Source: PWND01 sp964614525
GTDB lineage: Bacteria > Bacteroidota > Bacteroidia > Bacteroidales > UBA7960
Assembly (NCBI GenBank): GCA_964614525.1
Contig: CAZTPA010000005.1
Coordinates: 1 to 64,000 of the forward strand
Length of the DNA stretch: 64,000 nt
Direction of reading: 5' to 3'
Shown: positions 42,628 through 52,900 of the stretch, piece after piece
Position numbering within the stretch: position 1 is the first letter of the stretch
Layout of the letters: each line of letters opens with the position of its first letter
Made by a program: the position numbers and the translations under genes
The notes under the pieces: generated by a model
What the model was told of the DNA's origin: nothing
The model's database searches: none
Seen by the model: only the letters and a program-made list of their open reading frames with translations

Positions 42628-42711
42628 GCCCGGATGGCGGAATTGGTAGACGCGCTAGTTTCAGGGACTAGTGTTGGCAACAACGTGCAGGTTCGAGCCC
42701 TGTTCCGGGCA
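42628..42711 (+). tRNA. tRNA-Leu (CAG)
   Basis: Cloverleaf: acceptor GCCCGGA/TCCGGGC with discriminator A, anticodon stem CTAGT/ACTAG around loop TTCAGGG (anticodon CAG), variable arm TGTTGGCAACAACG, and T arm GCAGG-TTCGAGC-CCTGT. CCA is not encoded. It follows the GAG isoacceptor by 17 bases and is likely cotranscribed with it. Confidence 0.97.
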
Positions 42712-42756
42712 CTTCAATAATCTTTTATTTTGTTTTTTCTTAAATAAAGCAAATCA

Positions 42757-42788
42757 TTGCTTTCGTCTTGTCTTTTGTAGTATCTTTG
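42757..42788 (+). promoter_or_regulatory. Promoter of the SNF2 helicase gene
   Basis: TTG at 42757-42759 and TATCTTTG at 42781-42788 are 21 bases apart, matching the Bacteroidota arrangement. The ATG follows 39 bases downstream. Confidence 0.65.
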
Positions 42789-42827
42789 TATAATGTACTT
42801 CGTAAAACTTAACCTCCTGCTATCCTG

Positions 42828-45821
42828 ATGATTAAAAAGAAAGAAAGTTCTTTTGATAAAAATATATTTGCTTTTGTTATTTCATACCACGAAATATTAG
42901 GTACTCTGATTGAACCTTATGCAGTTCAGGAAAATGACAAAGGATTTTTCTCATATGATTTTAAAAAAATAAATAAGAAAACTTATAATGATTTTTTTAA
43001 TGAGAATGAACTTTCTGATGCTGAAAAAGCCGGCATTGATATTATTGATGAGTATTCAGAAGAAAATCTTTTAAAAAGATTTAATCGCAATAAAGCCAAA
43101 GCAAAGGATTTTACTGTTAGTTTAGAAAAAGATTACGTTGATAATCATATTAGGCCTTTTATTGACAAAAGATTATATAAGCTGGCAGGTATTCTGGCTA
43201 AAAATAAAATCCCGCTTTACTATAAAGGAGATATAAATGATAGAATTATAGAGGATGAAATATTTATTACTCCTGAGGAAACTGAAGTATTATTTTGTTT
43301 TGATAAGCAAGAAAATCAAACCTTATATTCTTTAAAAATTAATCATAACAATAAAAAAATTGACCTGCAGACAGAAGGTGCTGAAATGTTAGCTGTTAAT
43401 CCATGCCTGCTTTTTGTTAATAATGTTGTATATAGGTTCAATAGTGATTGGGACGGAAAAAAGTTACTGCCTTTCTTTAATAAAGAAAGCCTTATTATAC
43501 CTAAATCTTCCGAAAAAATATATTATCAGAAATTTGTTTTAAATGCAGTAAAAAACTATAATGTTCAAGCTGTTGGATTTGATATTAATTATTTTGATAA
43601 AGAAGTTAAGCCGATCATAAAACTTGAGAATGCATTAAACGGAGAATGTGTTGTGGGTTTGTATTTTAATTATGATGATTATATCACCTATGCTTATAAG
43701 GAGAAAGCCAATAATCATACTATAATCAGTGATAAAGCAAATAACTTTAATTTTTTAAAAATTAAAAGAGATGTTGATGCAGAGGAAAATGCTGCTAATA
43801 TTCTAAGCTCTTTTGGCCTTGTGCATAAAGAGGCTATGCAATTCTCTCTAAATGATGAAAAGCGTGATTGTGATGGCAATATAGATTCTCATGACTTAAT
43901 TGACTGGCTTATCGGAGTGAAGGATAAACTGCTTGAAAAAGGCTTTAATATTTCTCAAAATATTTCCGTAAAAAAGTATTTGACAACTAAGCCATTGCTT
44001 GAAATAGATTCTCATGGCAAGCAAGATTGGTTTGACTTGAAAATAGTTGTAATGTTTGGAAAGCATTCTGTTCCATTTGTTAAACTAAAGAATAACATTC
44101 TAAAAGAAAACAGAGAGTATGTTCTGCCGGATGGAGAAATTGCTTTGCTGCCTAAAGAATGGTTTGCGAGGTTTAAAGATATCTTTCATTATGGCGTGTT
44201 TAAAGGTGAAGAAATAAGCCTGAACCGACATCATTATACCTTATTGACTAATTTTGATAATGGGAAAAAATTTGCTATTAGTAAATCTGAGATTGAGCCG
44301 GTAAGAAATATTGATCCTCCAGCTGAGTTAAAAGCAGTTTTGCGTAACTACCAAGTTGATGGCTACAGATGGTTATTCTTTTTAATGAAGAATAAATTCG
44401 GAGGCGTTTTGGCCGATGATATGGGATTAGGGAAAACACTCCAGGTAATATGTTTGCTCTCAAAAATTTATCTTGATTCGGAAATAGCTGCTGATTATGA
44501 AGTTTCTACAGATTCAGATCAAGCGGATGATACTGGTTTACAACTTGATATTTTTGATCCGGACTCAAAAACTTCTTCAGTTAATAAACTGCCCACACTT
44601 ATAGTTATGCCATTGTCATTAATACATAATTGGGCAAGAGAAATAAAAAGATTTGCACCATACTTAAAAGTTTATCAACATGTAGGAAGCAATAGAGCAA
44701 CTTCAGTTAAAGCTTTTAAACCATATAACATTATACTCACAACTTATGGAACCGTTCGCAATGATATTGATTTTCTTAAAGAATATCGGTTTCATCATGT
44801 GATACTTGATGAGAGTCAGATAATAAAAAATGCAGGTTCAAAGATTTTCAGGGCTGTAAAAACCCTGCAGTCGAATCACAGATTAGTTATGACGGGAACG
44901 CCAATCGAAAATTCATTAACTGATCTTTGGTCGCAGTTTTCATTTTTGAATCCCGGAATGCTTGGCAGTTTATCATTCTTTAAGGAAGAATATGTTGTGC
45001 CTGTGGAGAGAGACAGGGATGTTCTAAAAAGAGAAAAATTACAGAAACTGATTCATCCTTTTGTGTTGAGAAGAACAAAAGATGAAGTGGAGAAAGAATT
45101 GCCGGAATTAACAGAGATGGTTCACTATTGTGAGATGACTGAAGAGCAGGAAAAGATTTATGAGGAGAAAAAGTCTGAAATCAGAAATTATATAATTGAT
45201 AATGTAGCAAAAGCAGGTATTGATAAAAGCAGATTTTTGATATTAAGTGGTTTGATGAGATTGAGGCTATTGGCAAATCATCCTGTTATGACAGATCCTG
45301 AATATGTCTGGTCATCAGGAAAATATATTGAAATAACACGTAGCATTGAAAAACTGATTACTGAAAAACACAAGGTTTTGGTTTTTTCTCAGTTTGTAAA
45401 GCATCTTAATATTTTCAAAAACTATCTGGAAGAAAAAGACATTTCTTATAGTTTTCTAAGCGGCAATACATCCGGAAATGAGCGGCTGCAGCTTATAGAT
45501 AAATTTCAGAATAATCCGGACAACAGGTTATTTTTGATTTCTTTGAAAGCCGGTGGAGTAGGTCTGAATCTTACAGGCGCTGATTATGTGTTTTTGCTTG
45601 ACCCATGGTGGAATCCTGCTGTTGAAAATCAGGCAATTAACCGCGCACATCGCATTGGACAAGATAAAAAAGTATTTGTATATAAGTTTATAACCAGAAA
45701 TACTATCGAAGAGAAGATTGCTAAATTGCAACAAAAGAAATCTGAGCTTGCCGGAATGGTTATCAATTCTAATAATCCATTAAATAATATGGATGTAGAT
45801 CAGCTTCAAAGTTTGTTGTAG
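42828..45821 (+). CDS. SNF2-family DNA-dependent ATPase / helicase
   Basis: The 997-residue protein ends in a Swi2/Snf2 motor: 'LRNYQVDGYRWLFFL' (Q motif), Walker A 'DDMGLGKTLQ' (K536), 'LIVMPLSLIHNWAREI', the DESQ box 'ILDESQIIKN', 'LVMTGTPIENSLTDLWSQFSFL', and the second lobe with 'FLISLKAGGVGLNLTGADYVFLLDPWWNPAVENQAINRAHRIGQ'. The ~500-residue N-terminal part lacks an obvious SWIM zinc motif; it resembles the long N-terminal regions of other bacterial SNF2 proteins. Such motors move proteins or polymerase on DNA; the target is unknown. It stands alone rather than beside restriction or defence genes, which argues for a housekeeping role. A shared terminator separates it from gyrB. Confidence 0.92.
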   Translation: MIKKKESSFDKNIFAFVISYHEILGTLIEPYAVQENDKGFFSYDFKKINKKTYNDFFNENELSDAEKAGIDIIDEYSEENLLKRFNRNKAKAKDFTVSLEKDYVDNHIRPFIDKRLYKLAGILAKNKIPLYYKGDINDRIIEDEIFITPEETEVLFCFDKQENQTLYSLKINHNNKKIDLQTEGAEMLAVNPCLLFVNNVVYRFNSDWDGKKLLPFFNKESLIIPKSSEKIYYQKFVLNAVKNYNVQAVGFDINYFDKEVKPIIKLENALNGECVVGLYFNYDDYITYAYKEKANNHTIISDKANNFNFLKIKRDVDAEENAANILSSFGLVHKEAMQFSLNDEKRDCDGNIDSHDLIDWLIGVKDKLLEKGFNISQNISVKKYLTTKPLLEIDSHGKQDWFDLKIVVMFGKHSVPFVKLKNNILKENREYVLPDGEIALLPKEWFARFKDIFHYGVFKGEEISLNRHHYTLLTNFDNGKKFAISKSEIEPVRNIDPPAELKAVLRNYQVDGYRWLFFLMKNKFGGVLADDMGLGKTLQVICLLSKIYLDSEIAADYEVSTDSDQADDTGLQLDIFDPDSKTSSVNKLPTLIVMPLSLIHNWAREIKRFAPYLKVYQHVGSNRATSVKAFKPYNIILTTYGTVRNDIDFLKEYRFHHVILDESQIIKNAGSKIFRAVKTLQSNHRLVMTGTPIENSLTDLWSQFSFLNPGMLGSLSFFKEEYVVPVERDRDVLKREKLQKLIHPFVLRRTKDEVEKELPELTEMVHYCEMTEEQEKIYEEKKSEIRNYIIDNVAKAGIDKSRFLILSGLMRLRLLANHPVMTDPEYVWSSGKYIEITRSIEKLITEKHKVLVFSQFVKHLNIFKNYLEEKDISYSFLSGNTSGNERLQLIDKFQNNPDNRLFLISLKAGGVGLNLTGADYVFLLDPWWNPAVENQAINRAHRIGQDKKVFVYKFITRNTIEEKIAKLQQKKSELAGMVINSNNPLNNMDVDQLQSLL

Positions 45822-45863
45822 AATAGCATTAAAAATTATTACATTTCCTTTATACATTGAAAA

Positions 45864-45899
45864 AAGCCGGAACTTGATTATTAAGTGCCGGCTTTTTTT
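45864..45899. terminator. Shared terminator between the SNF2 gene and gyrB
   Basis: AAGCCGG-AACTT and AAGTGCCGGCTT form a stem with one bulged base. It has A residues on the left and seven T residues on the right, so it can serve both convergent genes. The strand-plus side is the stronger one. Confidence 0.85.
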
Positions 45900-45953
45900 C
45901 TGTTGGCCTTATATTTAGCCAGACAGCTATAGTAAACTCTTGTATTTTAGTTC

Positions 45954-47921
45954 TTATGTATCAATATTTGCATATTTAGCATTAGCTTCAATAAACTCTC
46001 TTCTTGGCGGAACCTCATCACCCATTAACATAGAAAAGGTTCTGTTAGCTTCTACAGCGTTTGTTATATCTACCTGTCTGAGCATTCTAAATTCCGGATC
46101 CATTGTCGTTGTCCAAAGCTGTTCTGAATTCATCTCACCAAGACCTTTATATCTTTGAATGTGTATGCCGGATTCTTTTCCGTTAGAAGTGTATTCACTA
46201 ACAATTGCTTTCCGTTCATCTTCACTCCAGGCATATCTTTCATCTTTACCTTTTCTAATGAGGTATAAAGGAGGTGTTGCAATATAAACGCATCCTTTTT
46301 CAATCAATTCCCTCATATATCTGAAGAAGAATGTAAGTATCAGGGTTGCAATATGACTACCATCCACGTCAGCATCTGTCATGATAATCACTTTATGATA
46401 TCTGAGTTTTTCAAGATTAAGTTCTTTAGAGTCATCTTCGGTACCTATTGAAACACCCAGTGCAGTGAACATAGTTTTAATCTCTTCATTCTCGAAGATT
46501 TTGTGAGGCATAGCTTTTTCTACATTAAGAATTTTACCTCTAAGTGGTAGAATTGCCTGGAACTTTCTGTCACGACCTTGTTTTGCAGTACCACCGGCAG
46601 AGTCACCCTCCACCAGGTATATTTCGCATAATGCAGGATCTTTTTCCGAACAGTCTGATAATTTGCCCGGAAGTCCTGTGCCGGTTAAAATATTTTTTCT
46701 CTGAACCAGCTCTCTTGCTTTTCTTGCAGCATGTCGTGCAGTAGCAGCAAGAATAACTTTATTGACGATTGTTTTTGCGTCTTTGGGATTTTCTTCAAGG
46801 TAGTTTGTAAGCATCTCACTAACAACCTGATCAACAGCACCAGAAACTTCAGAGTTTCCTAATTTAGTTTTTGTTTGTCCTTCAAACTGTGGTTCAGCAA
46901 CTTTAACAGAAATAACAGCAGTTAAGCCTTCTCTAAAGTCATCACCATTAATATCAAATTTCAATTTTGACAGCATTCCTGATTTATCCGCATAGGATTT
47001 AAGGGTTCTGGTTAGTGCTCTTCTAAAGCCGGCAACATGAGTTCCACCTTCAATAGTGTGTATATTGTTTACATATGTGTAAAGGTTCTCAGTAAATGAG
47101 GAGTTATACTGCATTGCAACTTCAACAGGAATTGAACCTTTGTCACTTAGCATATAGATAGGCTCATCAACAAGTTTTTCTCTGGCACCATCAAGATATT
47201 GGACATATTCTTTAAGACCTTCTTCTGAATAAAATGATTCACCTATATATTCTCCTTCTTCATTTTTATTTCTCAGGTCTGTAATGCTAAGTCTTACGCC
47301 TTTATTTAGAAAAGCTAATTCTCTAAGGCGGTTTGACAAGATTTCATAACTATATGTTGTTTGTTGAAAAATTGTATCATCGGGCAAAAACGTAATTTGA
47401 GTACCGCGCTTATCAGTTTCACCAACTTCTTTTACACTTTCCTTTGGAACACCTCTTTCATATTCCTGGGAGTATATTTTTCCGTCTCTGTAAACATTCA
47501 CTTTCATTTTTGAGGACAGCGCATTAACACAGGATACGCCCACACCATGCAGTCCACCGGATACTTTATAGCTTCCTTTATCAAATTTTCCACCGGCATG
47601 CAAAACTGTCATTACAACCTCCAGAGCACTACGATTTTCTTTCTCGTGAATATCAACCGGAATTCCGCGACCATTGTCAATAACACTAATTGAATTGTCT
47701 TCATTGACAGTTAGCTCGATATTGTCACAATAACCACCCATAGCTTCATCTATGGAATTGTCCACAACCTCATTAACTAAATGATGCAAGCCTTTGCTGC
47801 TTGTATCTCCAATGTACATGGAAGGACGTTTTCTAACTGCTTCCAGGCCTTCTAAAACCTGAATGCTCTTAGCATCATAAGATGCTTTATCGGCAATAGA
47901 TTTGCCTAACTCTTCACTCAT
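45954..47921 (-). CDS. gyrB: DNA gyrase subunit B
   Basis: GyrB is the ATPase subunit of gyrase, which adds negative supercoils. The 655-residue protein has the GHKL ATPase motifs 'VRKRPSMYIGDTSSKGLHHLVNEVVDNSIDEA', 'VIDNGRGIP' and 'VLHAGGKFDKGSYKVSGGLHGVGVSCVNALS'. The Toprim region has 'EIYLVEGDSAGGTAKQGRDR' and 'VIIMTDADVDGSHI', and the tail 'IQRYKGLGEMN' is typical. The length without the ~170-residue insertion of enterobacteria is normal for this phylum. ParE is the alternative but the motif pattern favours GyrB. It is monocistronic; dnaA, recF and gyrA are not in the window. Confidence 0.95.
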   Translation of the reverse strand: MSEELGKSIADKASYDAKSIQVLEGLEAVRKRPSMYIGDTSSKGLHHLVNEVVDNSIDEAMGGYCDNIELTVNEDNSISVIDNGRGIPVDIHEKENRSALEVVMTVLHAGGKFDKGSYKVSGGLHGVGVSCVNALSSKMKVNVYRDGKIYSQEYERGVPKESVKEVGETDKRGTQITFLPDDTIFQQTTYSYEILSNRLRELAFLNKGVRLSITDLRNKNEEGEYIGESFYSEEGLKEYVQYLDGAREKLVDEPIYMLSDKGSIPVEVAMQYNSSFTENLYTYVNNIHTIEGGTHVAGFRRALTRTLKSYADKSGMLSKLKFDINGDDFREGLTAVISVKVAEPQFEGQTKTKLGNSEVSGAVDQVVSEMLTNYLEENPKDAKTIVNKVILAATARHAARKARELVQRKNILTGTGLPGKLSDCSEKDPALCEIYLVEGDSAGGTAKQGRDRKFQAILPLRGKILNVEKAMPHKIFENEEIKTMFTALGVSIGTEDDSKELNLEKLRYHKVIIMTDADVDGSHIATLILTFFFRYMRELIEKGCVYIATPPLYLIRKGKDERYAWSEDERKAIVSEYTSNGKESGIHIQRYKGLGEMNSEQLWTTTMDPEFRMLRQVDITNAVEANRTFSMLMGDEVPPRREFIEANAKYANIDT

Positions 47922-47947
47922 ATATTTATTACTTTAATTAGAACCCA

Positions 47948-47981
47948 CAAAGATACTATTTTTAAAGGGTTTTTTGGCAAA
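47948..47981 (-). promoter_or_regulatory. Promoter of gyrB
   Basis: On the minus strand TTTG at 47978-47981 and TATCTTTG at 47948-47955 are 22 bases apart. The leader would be about 20 bases. Confidence 0.7.
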
Positions 47982-48030
47982 AAACTATGAATAAAAGTGT
48001 GTTTTTTATTAACAATTCAAAACAGCTAAA

Positions 48031-48050
48031 AAGCCCTGTTGTCAGGGCTT
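48031..48050 (-). terminator. Terminator of the TPR/outer-membrane-barrel operon
   Basis: AAGCCCTG and CAGGGCTT form a perfect 8-bp stem with a four-base loop. Read on the minus strand it ends in CTTTTTAG. It is about 60 bases after the stop. Confidence 0.8.
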
Positions 48051-48108
48051 GTATAGGGGTTTTTTTATGGTGTTGAAAAGACCGGAAAAACCGGCAAGAA
48101 ATATCTAT

Positions 48109-49869
48109 TTAAAAAGCATAATTAACACCACCCAAAAAGTTAAATTTTTGAGTAGGATAATGCATCCATTTCTCCAATGATTGATTTTGTATATTGTTAA
48201 AATTAAGAAATACCGAAAGCCTTTTTGTATAGCGATATTCAAGACTAACATTGGTGTCAACATGAAAACCCTCTAATTCTATTCTAATCGGATTGTCATT
48301 ATTGTCAAAACCTCTGGCATAAGTAGTATTTCTGGCTAAAGCATCAAGGGAAAGAATCACTTTATCCTGAATATTATACTGGGCTCCTGCACTTACTACT
48401 ACAGTTGGCAGATGCCATGCTTCAATTTCATTATCAAGGGCATATTCGTAATAATCAGAAGCAAGCCGCAGCCTGAATTTTTCACTAATCTGAGTGAAAA
48501 TCTCAGCACGGAAATTAAATCTTCTGATATTATCATATACCAATGTAAATTTATTGTTTAAAATTTCAGTAGTATCATTTACGAAGAAAGCATAATCTTC
48601 TATTTCAGTATTTGAAATGCTAAAATTATAAGCCACATAAGAACTTATTGAACCTTTAAAACCACCTGTTAAGTCAGCTTTTTTATTCATAAATTTCATA
48701 GGGATATCCAGACCGGTGTTTATATATGGATTTATTTTGCTTACAGAATAGTAATCATATTTTTCCATGCCACCTGAAAAGGTACCGTATGCAATAAGTA
48801 CATTTTTAACAATGGAAGCCTCTGCATGCGCCTGTGGATAAAATTTCAGATAAGTGTTTTTATCTATTTGTGTTGTAACATTCAGCCCGATATAAAACTT
48901 AAATACATTGTATTGAGAATATAATTTAGGTTCCAGACTAATTAAACCTTTATTTGTTGTGTTTTCGGAAATTTCGGAGCTTACAAAATCGGCTTTTGCT
49001 GAAAGTTTAAAATACTGTTTTTCTGCATAACCCAGTGGATCGGGTGGCAATTGTTTTCCTATATGTCCTTTTAGTGAAAAAAGCTGTTCTGTTAAATCAT
49101 ATTTATCAAACATATACCTGTAGTACATTGCTGCCGAATGATCAAGTTTTGAACTGTCAAGATTACTGGTATGATAATTTATGCCTGCTTTAAAAATATT
49201 AAAACTTTGCTTAATATCAGATTTTTTGATGTTTTGAATAGTTTCCAATGCTTCTTCATTGTCAACAAAATCATCTTTATGAAAACCATAATAGTGAACC
49301 ATATCCCTATTATAGTTCAAATCGGCATTTAATGTAATATTATTGCGATAAAACTTTTTCCCGTAAACGTCTATAAGATTTTTACTATACTGACTATATT
49401 CATAATCTTCGATTTCACCTGATGAGGATAAGTGCTTGGCTCTCACTCCATAAGCATATTCATTGGATCTTAATGTGTTATAAAAAACTTCAGCATAAGG
49501 AGTTGAGTGAGTGCCAATACCTGCTTTTGCAAGTCCTTTGTATAGTTTTGTAAGCGGTTCTCCTCGCATACGAGCGGGATTAATTGGGTCAACCTCAAAA
49601 TCGGTATTGATTTTCAAAGGCTTAATAGTATAATCCATATCTATATCCATGCTGATAGTGTCTTCGAGCTTTGGATTTTCGATTATTTTAAAAGCCTCAG
49701 ATACGGTAGGTTTATACGGAGCAACTACTTGTATCTCGTCAAAGTCCAAATCCTGATTCTTATCCTGATCTTGATCCTGATCCTGATCCTGAGCATATGC
49801 AAATGACATAGCAACAAAAAAGCTTAGAATACTGATTGAAATATATTTTATTTTGAGCAAATTATTCAT
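48109..49869 (-). CDS. Outer-membrane beta-barrel protein, TonB-dependent-receptor-like
   Basis: I choose the ATG at 49867-49869 because it begins a signal peptide (MNNLLKIKYISISILSFFVAMSFAYAQ); the ATG 42 bases upstream would add a polar extension. After cleavage the mature protein starts with a repetitive DQDQDQDQ stretch, then 'DFDEIQVVAPYKPTVSEAFKI', which has the look of a TonB-box region. The rest (~490 residues) is a string of amphipathic strands with turns, typical of a barrel, closing with 'FLNFNNIQNQSLEKWMHYPTQKFNFLGGVNYAF'. There is no recognised plug domain. It follows the exported TPR gene by 45 bases. The cargo is unknown. Confidence 0.75.
   Translation of the reverse strand: MNNLLKIKYISISILSFFVAMSFAYAQDQDQDQDQDKNQDLDFDEIQVVAPYKPTVSEAFKIIENPKLEDTISMDIDMDYTIKPLKINTDFEVDPINPARMRGEPLTKLYKGLAKAGIGTHSTPYAEVFYNTLRSNEYAYGVRAKHLSSSGEIEDYEYSQYSKNLIDVYGKKFYRNNITLNADLNYNRDMVHYYGFHKDDFVDNEEALETIQNIKKSDIKQSFNIFKAGINYHTSNLDSSKLDHSAAMYYRYMFDKYDLTEQLFSLKGHIGKQLPPDPLGYAEKQYFKLSAKADFVSSEISENTTNKGLISLEPKLYSQYNVFKFYIGLNVTTQIDKNTYLKFYPQAHAEASIVKNVLIAYGTFSGGMEKYDYYSVSKINPYINTGLDIPMKFMNKKADLTGGFKGSISSYVAYNFSISNTEIEDYAFFVNDTTEILNNKFTLVYDNIRRFNFRAEIFTQISEKFRLRLASDYYEYALDNEIEAWHLPTVVVSAGAQYNIQDKVILSLDALARNTTYARGFDNNDNPIRIELEGFHVDTNVSLEYRYTKRLSVFLNFNNIQNQSLEKWMHYPTQKFNFLGGVNYAF
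49774..49797 (-). repeat. Hexanucleotide repeat (CAGGAT)4 in coding sequence
   Basis: Four CAGGAT units, followed by the related CAAGAT, encode the Asp-Gln repeats just after the signal peptide of the barrel protein. The unit is a multiple of three, so slippage would change the length but keep the frame. Confidence 0.7.
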
Positions 49870-49914
49870 TTTAAATCGGTTTTTTTGATAAAAATATTCG
49901 TCAATAGTCAATAA

Positions 49915-52900
49915 CTATATGTTTCCGGATTGAAATTCAATTTCAAGAGTATCAGGTTTTGTTTCTTGTTTTTCCTGATCTTCTTTTTCTTCAATATCCT
50001 TCAGTTTTTGTTTAGCAAGATTATTTAGTTCATCGCCGTCATAATTTTCAATAATGCTTTGAAGAGTTTGCTTCGCCTGGAATACATTCTCAGTTTGCAG
50101 GTAATTGTCGGCAAGTAAGATAAATATTTTCGCCAACCAATAGTCGTAGGAAGCCATTTCATTAATATACTTAAAAATAAGTTCTTCAGATTTTTCATAA
50201 TCACCTTTTCTGAATTCTATTAAAGCCAAATTATATTTAGCTTCAGCAGCCATCTCTGTTTCGCCCAGCTTGCTTACCTTTTCAAAGGTAGTTTCCGCAT
50301 TTTCAGTGTCATTAAGAATCATATATGATTTTCCGGAAATAAGATGCGCTTCCTGTAAAATAATTTGAGGGGATCTCTCATCCATAATTACTTTTTGTGC
50401 AGCATTAATAGCCTGCTCGAATCTGCTAAGCTTGAAGTTTGTTCGCATTTGCCCGATTTTTGCCTCCAACAAATTGTTACGTTGTTCTGCAACTTCTTCA
50501 AGGATAATGAAATTATTCAGTGCGGCTTCATAATTATTGAGTTTGTAGTTTATTGATGATGCTCTTAATGCCGCATTTTCAGAAAACTGTGATCTTGGTT
50601 GAGATAAAACATATTCATATCCCTTTAGAGCCACTTGCAAATCATTCATTTTAAAATCGCATTCAGCTTTATAAAATCTGGCATTTACTGAAAATAAACC
50701 ATTAGGAAATTGATCAATGTAATTAGCAAAGCTTTTTATTGCATTTGTGCAATCACCTTGCATATATCTTTTCTCAGCAGCAACATAAGTTAAAGTATCT
50801 TGTTGTGCTTTAGACATATCTGCAAACGGCAAATTTTCAGCATATTTAAAATACTCATCAACATTATCCATGGCCACATAAATATTCTTCATAAGAGTTA
50901 ATGCCTCAATAGCTTCTTTTGTCCCGGGATATTGGTTTATGATAGATTTACAGACTTGAAGAGCTTTACTGTCTTCATTATTATTGTAATAAATCAGTGC
51001 TGTTTTTAGTTTGGCATTTTTTGTATTACTGCTATTTGGATGCTGCGAGATTAATTGATTATAGTAGTTTAGTGCTTCTTGACTATTGTCAATAATCATA
51101 TAAGTATTACCAAGTTCAAATAGAGTATTATCTTTAAAAGAAGTTTCAGGATACTGTTGAAGAAGTTTTTTCAGACTGGCAATTTTTGAATTAAAATCAC
51201 CTTTTACACCTTCAACCAAGGCTTTTTGATAAATAGCATAGTCTGTATCAACAATTCCCAATGATTCCGCTCTTTTATAAAAATCAATAGCACTTTCATA
51301 ATTTTTCAACATAAAGTAAGCATCGGCAATTCTAAGGTATGCATCATTAATAAACCTTTGGTTATCAATATCTCCTCTGATAAATTGCCTGAAAGCTATT
51401 AGAGCATTAGAATAATCTTCTTGCTGAAACCATGAATACCCGATAGTGTAGTGTGCTTTTGGATAATAATCCAGGCTAAAAGCTCCGGGTGTCACAAGAA
51501 ATTCATTGTGAGTTTCAATAGCTTCATCATAGTTTTCCATCCTAAAAAGAGCCTCAGCTTTCCAATACAAGCAAGAAGCAAGCAATTCAGCTTCTTCATT
51601 ATACATTAGAGATTTGTCAAAATGTTCTATTGCTCCTCCAAAGTTTCCATTATTAAATAATTCTACTCCTCTGTAATATGCAATTCGCTGATATGCTTTT
51701 TTATATCGCGCTGTTTTTATTCCCGTTTCCTCTATAGATTCCAGAGCACTTTTATAATTCCTGGTAGTCATGTATAAATTAATAAGATATTCATGTGCTT
51801 TTTCTCTTCTGTGAGAATCCGGATATTCTTCAATATACTTTTGGAAAGCCAGTATGGCCTCATTATAAGGGTTATAAGAAAGCTCGAATGATAATTGAGC
51901 ATAATTAAACAGGGCATCTTCTTTTATTTGTGGAAAGAAATCCATTTTATAAGCAGAAACAAAAGCATTTCTGGCAAATCTTTTTTGATCTGTTTTCAAA
52001 TATGCGTCGGCAAGATGATAATATGCATTTTGAGCCAGACTATCTTCTTTGCGTGTTACTTTTTCCAGATTATCAATTGCTTTTTCATACTCTCCGGCAT
52101 TGTAATAAGCAAATCCCAGCTGATAATTATCTTCTCTTGTAATGCTTGTTCTGGCCTGCTGTCTGAATGTTTCAAGAAAAGGTATTGCTTCTTCGTAATT
52201 TCCTTTTCTAAAATATGCCTCACCAATAAGCCTTGAAATTTCGGCAGATCTTTTAGTTGAGGATTCTTCGAGCAGGGGCGGGGCAAGCTCAATTACTTTG
52301 TCATACTTACCTTGTTTATAGTAAATATGAGTAATATAATATGGCACAATAGGCCCGAAATTACGGTCATCCTTTATTCTTTGAAATGACAATAGAGCAG
52401 TTTCGTAATTTTTTTCTGCATACGCAATATGGGCATAATAATACTGAGCAGGTGCATAGAAAAGAGATGCCGGGCTTTTGATTTCGAAAAAATTTTGCTT
52501 TGCATTTTCTATATCATCTTTCATGAAATAGCTATAGGCTTTTTTGAATAAGACTTCTTCTTTTTCACGTTGACTTAGCTCAAACATATCTACTTTCGCA
52601 TACCAATATAATGCATCATCGTATGATCTCTTTCTGTAATGCAAATTACCCATTTTATAGCTTGCAATACCCTGCTTGGGATGAGTGGGGTGCTTATATA
52701 TAAATTCAGTTAGGTAATGCTCTGCATCCGGGTGAAATAATTCAACTGCACAAATAGCTGCGTAATAAGTTGCATTTATTTTGATCTCCGAATTATTGTC
52801 ATCTATTTTTTTTATAGTATTAAGAAACAGTTCCTGGGCAGCGCCGTACTTTTCTTTGTTAAATAATTCAAGAGCTAATCTATAATCAGCCTCGGGTTGT

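Noticed and set aside
42480..42683. Minus-strand open frame of 67 codons
   Set aside because: It lies across the two tRNA-Leu genes and contains the typical antisense-tRNA string 'RTRLELARPCGH'.
42828..45821. Defence-island SNF2 gene (DISARM-like or similar)
   Set aside because: No methylase, nuclease or phospholipase-D-like partner is nearby; neighbours are tRNAs and gyrB.
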